Assembly (NCBI RefSeq): GCF_949628265.1
Contig: NC_088788.1
Span: 6,448,001-6,512,000 of the forward strand
DNA from: Cloeon dipterum
Lineage: Eukaryota > Arthropoda > Insecta > Ephemeroptera > Baetidae
DNA length: 64,000 nt
Direction of reading: 5' to 3'
Part shown: piece by piece, positions 62,301 through 64,000 of the stretch
Layout of the letters: each line of letters begins with the position of its first letter
Position numbering within the stretch: the first letter of the stretch is position 1
The notes under the pieces: model-generated
What the model was told of the DNA's origin: nothing
Databases searched by the model: none
The model's input: the letters and a program-made list of their open reading frames with translations, nothing else
Program-made: the position numbers and the translations under genes

Positions 62301-62900
62301 ACTATCAATCTCAAAAGGCAATCAGGTCGGCGCCGGAGCATCCCCATTATCCTCTGCAGCTTCGTTTATATAACTTTGCGGGAGTGGCGAGAGAGAAAAA
62401 AGGCGTTCGCGTCAACCTGTCGGCGCTGAATATGCATGGTAGCCTATCTTATCTGGAATATTAATGAAAAATTAAGCTGCTCCGCGTATATTAGCACGTG
62501 CCGCTCTAAGTGAATAATTCCGTGCCTGTGTACATTATCATTTTTTTCCCTTTTTGTGCATGCGAGCAAACGCGGGCAACGAGAGTAATGACTTCATTTG
62601 GCCGGGCTAAATTACGCGGAAACGCCTCATTTTTATGGACCTTCCTGCACCCTCCGCCGCGCCGGATGCTGCCCGGCTTATGAATTTCAAGAGGCGAAAT
62701 TGCGTTTCACGCGCGGGGGCCGGAATTTGCATGACAATGAAGGAAAGGAGTTCCACCACTTGCGTCCACTAGCGCTTGAATCGGACATCAAAGCACACAA
62801 CCAAGCAAAATTTCATAATTTCTGGAGATCTCTGGAATGAAAATATTGCATTTTTTTAATAAATTTGTACTATTATATATTTCTCTCTCGTTTGGATTAC
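59378..62900. other. Intergenic or intronic
   Basis: Mixed CpG-containing blocks at 59600-60110, 61240-61600 and 62280-62780 alternate with AT-rich DNA. Octamer ATTTGCAT motifs lie at 62280-62287 and 62725-62732. No exon supported. Confidence 0.4.
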
Positions 62901-63292
62901 TTAAAATACAGTCTTTAACGAAAAGTTTCTCGATTCTCTAGGGACGAATTAGGAAAGGTGGAATTTTTTCTGATCAAAAAGTGCAGCGCAACGTCCGTAG
63001 CACAAGTAGAATTTTTTTCCCGCCAAAACAATATGAATCTATATATGTGCGAGAACTGCGCATGCGTCAGAGCTGGTGTGGCCGAGGAGAGGCCGTCACG
63101 TCAGCCACTAGCAGCCGGCGGTTGGCGTGTGCCAGCTCTGACGCATGCGCAGTTCTAGCAAATAGGTTCATATTGTTTTGGCGGGAAAAGGTTTATGCGA
63201 CTTTTTGGTCGGAAAAATATCCATTCTACCTAATTCGACCTTCAAGTATCGATTGGTGTGCTCAGAAACTTCGTCAATGACAGTCCCTTTAA
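62901..63292. mobile_element. Foldback (palindromic) element, family C copy 2
   Basis: A second copy of the element at 16265. Arms of ~170 bases surround a ~55-base loop. The innermost stem pairs AGAACTGCGCATGCGTCAGA (from 63052) with its exact inverse ending at 63155. The left arm has lost about 12 bases (GAGCACACCAAT) relative to the right arm and to copy 1. No coding capacity. Confidence 0.85.
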
Positions 63293-64000
63293 ATACCTCT
63301 CGTCCAAATACGTTTATTTTTCGCAAGATCCGGGCATCTACACGTGGAGCAGATTTTTTACCCTTTTTGTCTGGATCCTTTAATCTGTTGTGCGGCGTGC
63401 TGTGCCGTTTATTCTCAGGACATAAAGTTTTTGTTGCCGCTTTTTGTTTCGTCTGGCAATGAAGCGTTGGCGGACACGTCTCTCTGTGCCGACAAAAAGG
63501 CTGCTGGATTAGAGATCACGCGCATTTTTCCTGGCGGCGTGCTACAGCTAGCTAGTCGCGTCGGAAATGCCTGAAAGGACAATTTATAAGCGCTGTCGGC
63601 TCTGTTTCACTCCACATTGTTTGCAGACTGGAAATTTACGAGTAGGATCAAAACCAGTCAGCCGCGCCCCTAAATTATTATTCTCGCGCTGAATAATAGT
63701 AATCACGGCTGCAGAAATTTGCCTCCGCATATATTGATCAACCGCCGCACATGCGAATTAAGTATGGATGCGGTGGCATTAAAACAGCAGCTGTCGCGGC
63801 GGGTATGATATTAATTAATAATTATCGCTCTTATAAGCCTGAAACCTGCTGCCGATTTCCAAATTTGTGTGTCAGAGCACCTGTCGGTCTCGCCCAAGAA
63901 GTGTCATTAGCTAAGTTTTGCCGCTTTGGCGCCATCTGCTGCTGCCGCGAGAAAGGCAATTAAGGCTCTGGCACCCACCCTATTCTATTTGAGATATTTT
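63293..64000. other. Mixed, CpG-containing right edge
   Basis: Non-coding-looking mixed sequence. Open frames lack splice partners or recognisable products. Confidence 0.4.

Overview
The window looks like nuclear DNA from an arthropod, most likely an insect. It has AT-rich non-coding DNA with CpG-rich islands, short GT-AG introns, arthropod-style initiators (TCAGT), an ApoD/Lazarillo-type lipocalin pair, an intron-split ALG11 gene and many short non-autonomous DNA transposons. I saw no bacterial, organellar, rRNA, tRNA or CRISPR features. I cannot name the species.

Layout. 2.6-6.5 kb (minus strand): a tandem duplication of a small secreted lipocalin gene, each copy with its own TATA promoter, a 5'UTR intron and five coding exons. 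The downstream copy (4631-5610) is intact, with a 186-aa product. The other (2807-3703) carries a single in-frame TGA exactly where the sister gene has a conserved cysteine. 8.5-10.7 kb (plus strand): a five-exon gene for a ~607-aa protein that I do not recognise. 47.4-53.2 kb (minus strand): a complete nine-exon ALG11 gene, the GDP-mannose-dependent alpha-1,2-mannosyltransferase of N-glycan precursor synthesis, 477 aa.

The remaining ~85% is non-coding. At least three CpG-rich blocks (ending near 23.84, 42.94 and 56.32 kb) look like plus-strand 5' exons: a TCAGT initiator, little or no ATG, then a GT donor. They may be alternative first exons of one or more genes whose coding exons lie beyond the right edge. 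If so, ALG11 would lie inside a long host intron in antisense. This is inference. Octamer (ATGCAAAT) motifs recur in CpG-rich islands.

Mobile DNA is mostly short terminal-inverted-repeat elements: (A) a ~440-bp family bounded by TTAA with seven near-complete copies, one inserted into an older copy, plus diverged relatives; (B) a ~350-bp family in three copies; (C) two ~400-bp foldback elements that are almost entirely palindromic; (D) a hAT-like ~275-bp element with 8-bp target duplications in two copies plus a fragment inside a lipocalin intron; (E) a 434-bp Tc1/mariner-like element with ~70-bp inverted repeats; (F) a ~680-bp element with ~65-bp arms. None encodes a recognisable transposase.
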